This document shows, piece by piece, positions 5,459-6,811 of a stretch of DNA of 6,811 nucleotides. Location: NCBI GenBank assembly GCA_002693085.1, contig NZOB01000083.1, forward strand, positions 1-6,811, in the 5' to 3' direction. The DNA comes from Flavobacteriaceae bacterium (GTDB taxonomy: Bacteria; Bacteroidota; Bacteroidia; Flavobacteriales; Flavobacteriaceae). The position numbers and the translations under genes were made by a program. The notes beneath the pieces are model-generated. The model made no database searches, was not told the origin of the DNA, and saw nothing but the letters and a program-made list of their open reading frames with translations. Position 1 is the first letter of the stretch. Every line of letters starts with the position of its first letter.

Positions 5459-6247
5459 TTGGAAATTTTAGACCTAATCGTATCAACCATATTACCAATA
5501 ATAGATGTTGTTCTTGCAGCTGGAATGCTTTATTACGCTTACAAATACGTGCGAGGAACTTCAGCAATTATCATCTTTAGAGGTTTTGTTTTAATTTATA
5601 TTATTTGGTGGATAACTGATATTGCCAACATGAATATTTTGAGTAATATACTTGGTGGTTTTATCAGCGTTGGAGTTTTTGCATTAATAATTGTATTTCA
5701 ACAAGAGATAAGAAAATTCTTATTAATGCTTGGATCCAATAGATTTACTAATAATAAATCTGTAATTAAAAGGTTTAAACTCTTGTTCAAAATTTCTCAA
5801 GAACAATCAAAAATTAATATTGATGAGCTTTTTACAGCAATTGAAAATTTGAAAAAATCTAAAACCGGAGCATTAATTGTTTTTGAAAGAAATACAAGCC
5901 TTGATTTTGTTAAGACTGAAGGTGATGTTTTAAATGCTGAATTATCTTCTTCCTTAATTGAAAGTATTTTTTTTAAAAATAGTCCCCTTCATGATGGTGC
6001 GATAATAATTGAAGGCAACATAATTAGATCAAGTAGAGTAACACTACCCTTATCAAAAAAAAATATAAGTAAATCGTTTGGATTAAGACATAAAGCCGCT
6101 GTTGGAATTACCGAAGATACAGATGCTATGTGTCTTGTTATTTCTGAGGAAACAGGAAAAATTTCTTATGTACAAGATGGTGAGTTTTGTAAATTCAAAG
6201 ACTTGGACGATTTAAAGAATTTAATAATAAACGACCTAGCTAACTAG
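5459..6247 (+). CDS. cdaA: CdaA-type diadenylate cyclase (c-di-AMP synthase)
   Basis: Membrane-bound enzyme making cyclic di-AMP from two ATP; c-di-AMP governs osmolyte and potassium balance and envelope functions where it has been studied. With the start chosen here it is 262 aa. Three membrane segments (about 12-28, 37-53, 62-80) are followed by the ISVGVFALIIVFQQEIRKFL region (69-88) that leads into the cytosolic DAC domain (about 95-230). The DAC motifs are DGA (179-181, in LHDGAIII) and RHKAA (210-214, usually RHRAA). I prefer the TTG at 5459-5461: the protein then begins LEILDLIVSTILPIIDVV, like CdaA N-termini I know, and starts 13 bases after folP. The same frame is open back to an ATG at 5393, but those 22 residues come from DNA coding for the end of folP and resemble nothing in CdaA. 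Its 3' end overlaps the convergent ABC gene by 12 bases. Confidence 0.94.
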   Translation: MEILDLIVSTILPIIDVVLAAGMLYYAYKYVRGTSAIIIFRGFVLIYIIWWITDIANMNILSNILGGFISVGVFALIIVFQQEIRKFLLMLGSNRFTNNKSVIKRFKLLFKISQEQSKINIDELFTAIENLKKSKTGALIVFERNTSLDFVKTEGDVLNAELSSSLIESIFFKNSPLHDGAIIIEGNIIRSSRVTLPLSKKNISKSFGLRHKAAVGITEDTDAMCLVISEETGKISYVQDGEFCKFKDLDDLKNLIINDLAN

Positions 6248-6811
6248 CTCTTCTTTTTGAAATTGCAATTCAAATAACTTTTTATAGTATCCATCTTGAA
6301 TTTCTAGTAGATCTTCATGTCTACCAATTTCTTTTATCTCACCTTTATCTAAAACAATAATTTTATCAGAATTTAAAATAGTTGATAATCTATGAGCTAT
6401 AATAATTGAAGTTTTATTTTCAATAATTTTAGCGGTAGCATATTGAATTAATTTTTCAGTTTTACTATCAATTGAAGAGGTTGCTTCATCTAAAATTAAA
6501 ATACTTGGATTACTTACATATGCCCTAAGAAAAGAAATAAGTTGTTTTTGGCCCTCGGACAGCATAACACCTCTTTCTTTAACATTATAGTCATAGCCGC
6601 CAGGAAGTTTCATTATGAAATTATGTATTCCAATTTTTTTGGCTGCTACAATAACTTTTTCTTTAGTAATATTTTTATTATGTAGAACAATGTTATTGTA
6701 GATTGAATCTGCAAATAAAAATATATTCTGAGTTACTAGAGAAATTTGTGATCTTAAAAATTCAATAGACATTTCTTTAATGTTTCTTTTGTCTATCAAT
6801 ATATCTCCATT
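6236..6811 (-). CDS. ABC exporter ATPase domain (MsbA/MdlB-like fused permease-ATPase, C-terminal part; runs off the right edge)
   Basis: The last 191 residues of an ABC-type exporter subunit; the frame stays open to the window edge. The first visible residues, NGDILIDKRNI, correspond to the segment just after Walker A, so Walker A and, presumably, the six-helix membrane domain lie outside. Seen in order: Q-loop ISLVTQNIF, signature LSEGQKQL (variant of LSGGQ), Walker B ILILDEATSS with catalytic Glu, D-loop SSID, H-loop IIIAHRLSTI, then the usual tail with LDKGEIKEIGRHEDLL. This set is that of exporters such as MsbA, MdlA/MdlB and heterodimeric multidrug transporters; the substrate (lipid, peptide or drug) cannot be told from the ATPase domain. 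A TTG near 6799 could be mistaken for a start, but the upstream coding sequence is clearly part of the domain. A similar exporter near cdaA is something I recall from Bacteroidota. It meets cdaA tail to tail. Confidence 0.93.
   Translation of the reverse strand, partial: NGDILIDKRNIKEMSIEFLRSQISLVTQNIFLFADSIYNNIVLHNKNITKEKVIVAAKKIGIHNFIMKLPGGYDYNVKERGVMLSEGQKQLISFLRAYVSNPSILILDEATSSIDSKTEKLIQYATAKIIENKTSIIIAHRLSTILNSDKIIVLDKGEIKEIGRHEDLLEIQDGYYKKLFELQFQKEELVS

Noticed and set aside
5088..5567. Open frame on the minus strand, 159 codons
   Set aside because: It is antisense to folP and the start of cdaA; both plus-strand proteins carry complete motif sets, and this translation resembles no family I know.
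6797..6799. TTG as a possible start of a short stand-alone ATPase gene
   Set aside because: The frame continues upstream to the window edge with residues matching the post-Walker A segment, so this is an internal codon of a larger exporter gene.

Overview
The window is strongly AT-rich and almost fully coding. It looks like a stretch of chromosome from a low-GC member of the Bacteroidota, probably a marine Flavobacteriales-type bacterium. Three things point there. First, a two-repeat DUF1599 protein sits divergently next to folP, which is followed by the c-di-AMP cyclase gene cdaA, with tpiA and clpS nearby; I know this neighbourhood from Bacteroidota. Second, a bacillithiol deacetylase (bshB1) is present. 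Third, Shine-Dalgarno sequences are lacking before the starts, and the best promoter candidate has a TAnnTTTG-type -7 box. The assignment rests on recalled family features, not on a search. TAA, TAG and TGA are all used as stops.

Layout. From a short divergent intergenic region (about 4566-4623) a seven-gene string runs leftward: DUF1599 protein, OppB/DppB-type permease, tpiA, clpS, an exported glutathione peroxidase, a PLP-dependent trans-sulfuration enzyme, and the 5' part of bshB1, which leaves the window at base 1. Junctions are very tight (4-base overlap, 2-base gap, 41-base gap, 9-base gap, 7-base gap, 11-base overlap), so most or all of it is probably one transcription unit. Rightward from the same intergenic region run folP and cdaA. 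cdaA meets, tail to tail with a 12-base overlap, the 3' part of an MsbA/MdlB-like ABC exporter that enters from the right edge.

How the genes fit together. The left end looks like a thiol/redox group (sulfur amino-acid enzyme, bacillithiol synthesis, peroxidase). The middle is housekeeping (triose-phosphate isomerase, N-degron adaptor ClpS). The right part joins folate synthesis to c-di-AMP signalling. The least explained genes are the DUF1599 protein and the lone permease, which has none of its usual partner subunits in the window.

There is no non-coding stretch over 60 bases, and I saw no RNA gene, CRISPR array, insertion sequence or convincing terminator. I did not find a clearly new system. 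The better leads are a substituted specificity residue in the trans-sulfuration enzyme, a possible link between the DUF1599 protein and folate metabolism, and the orphan permease.
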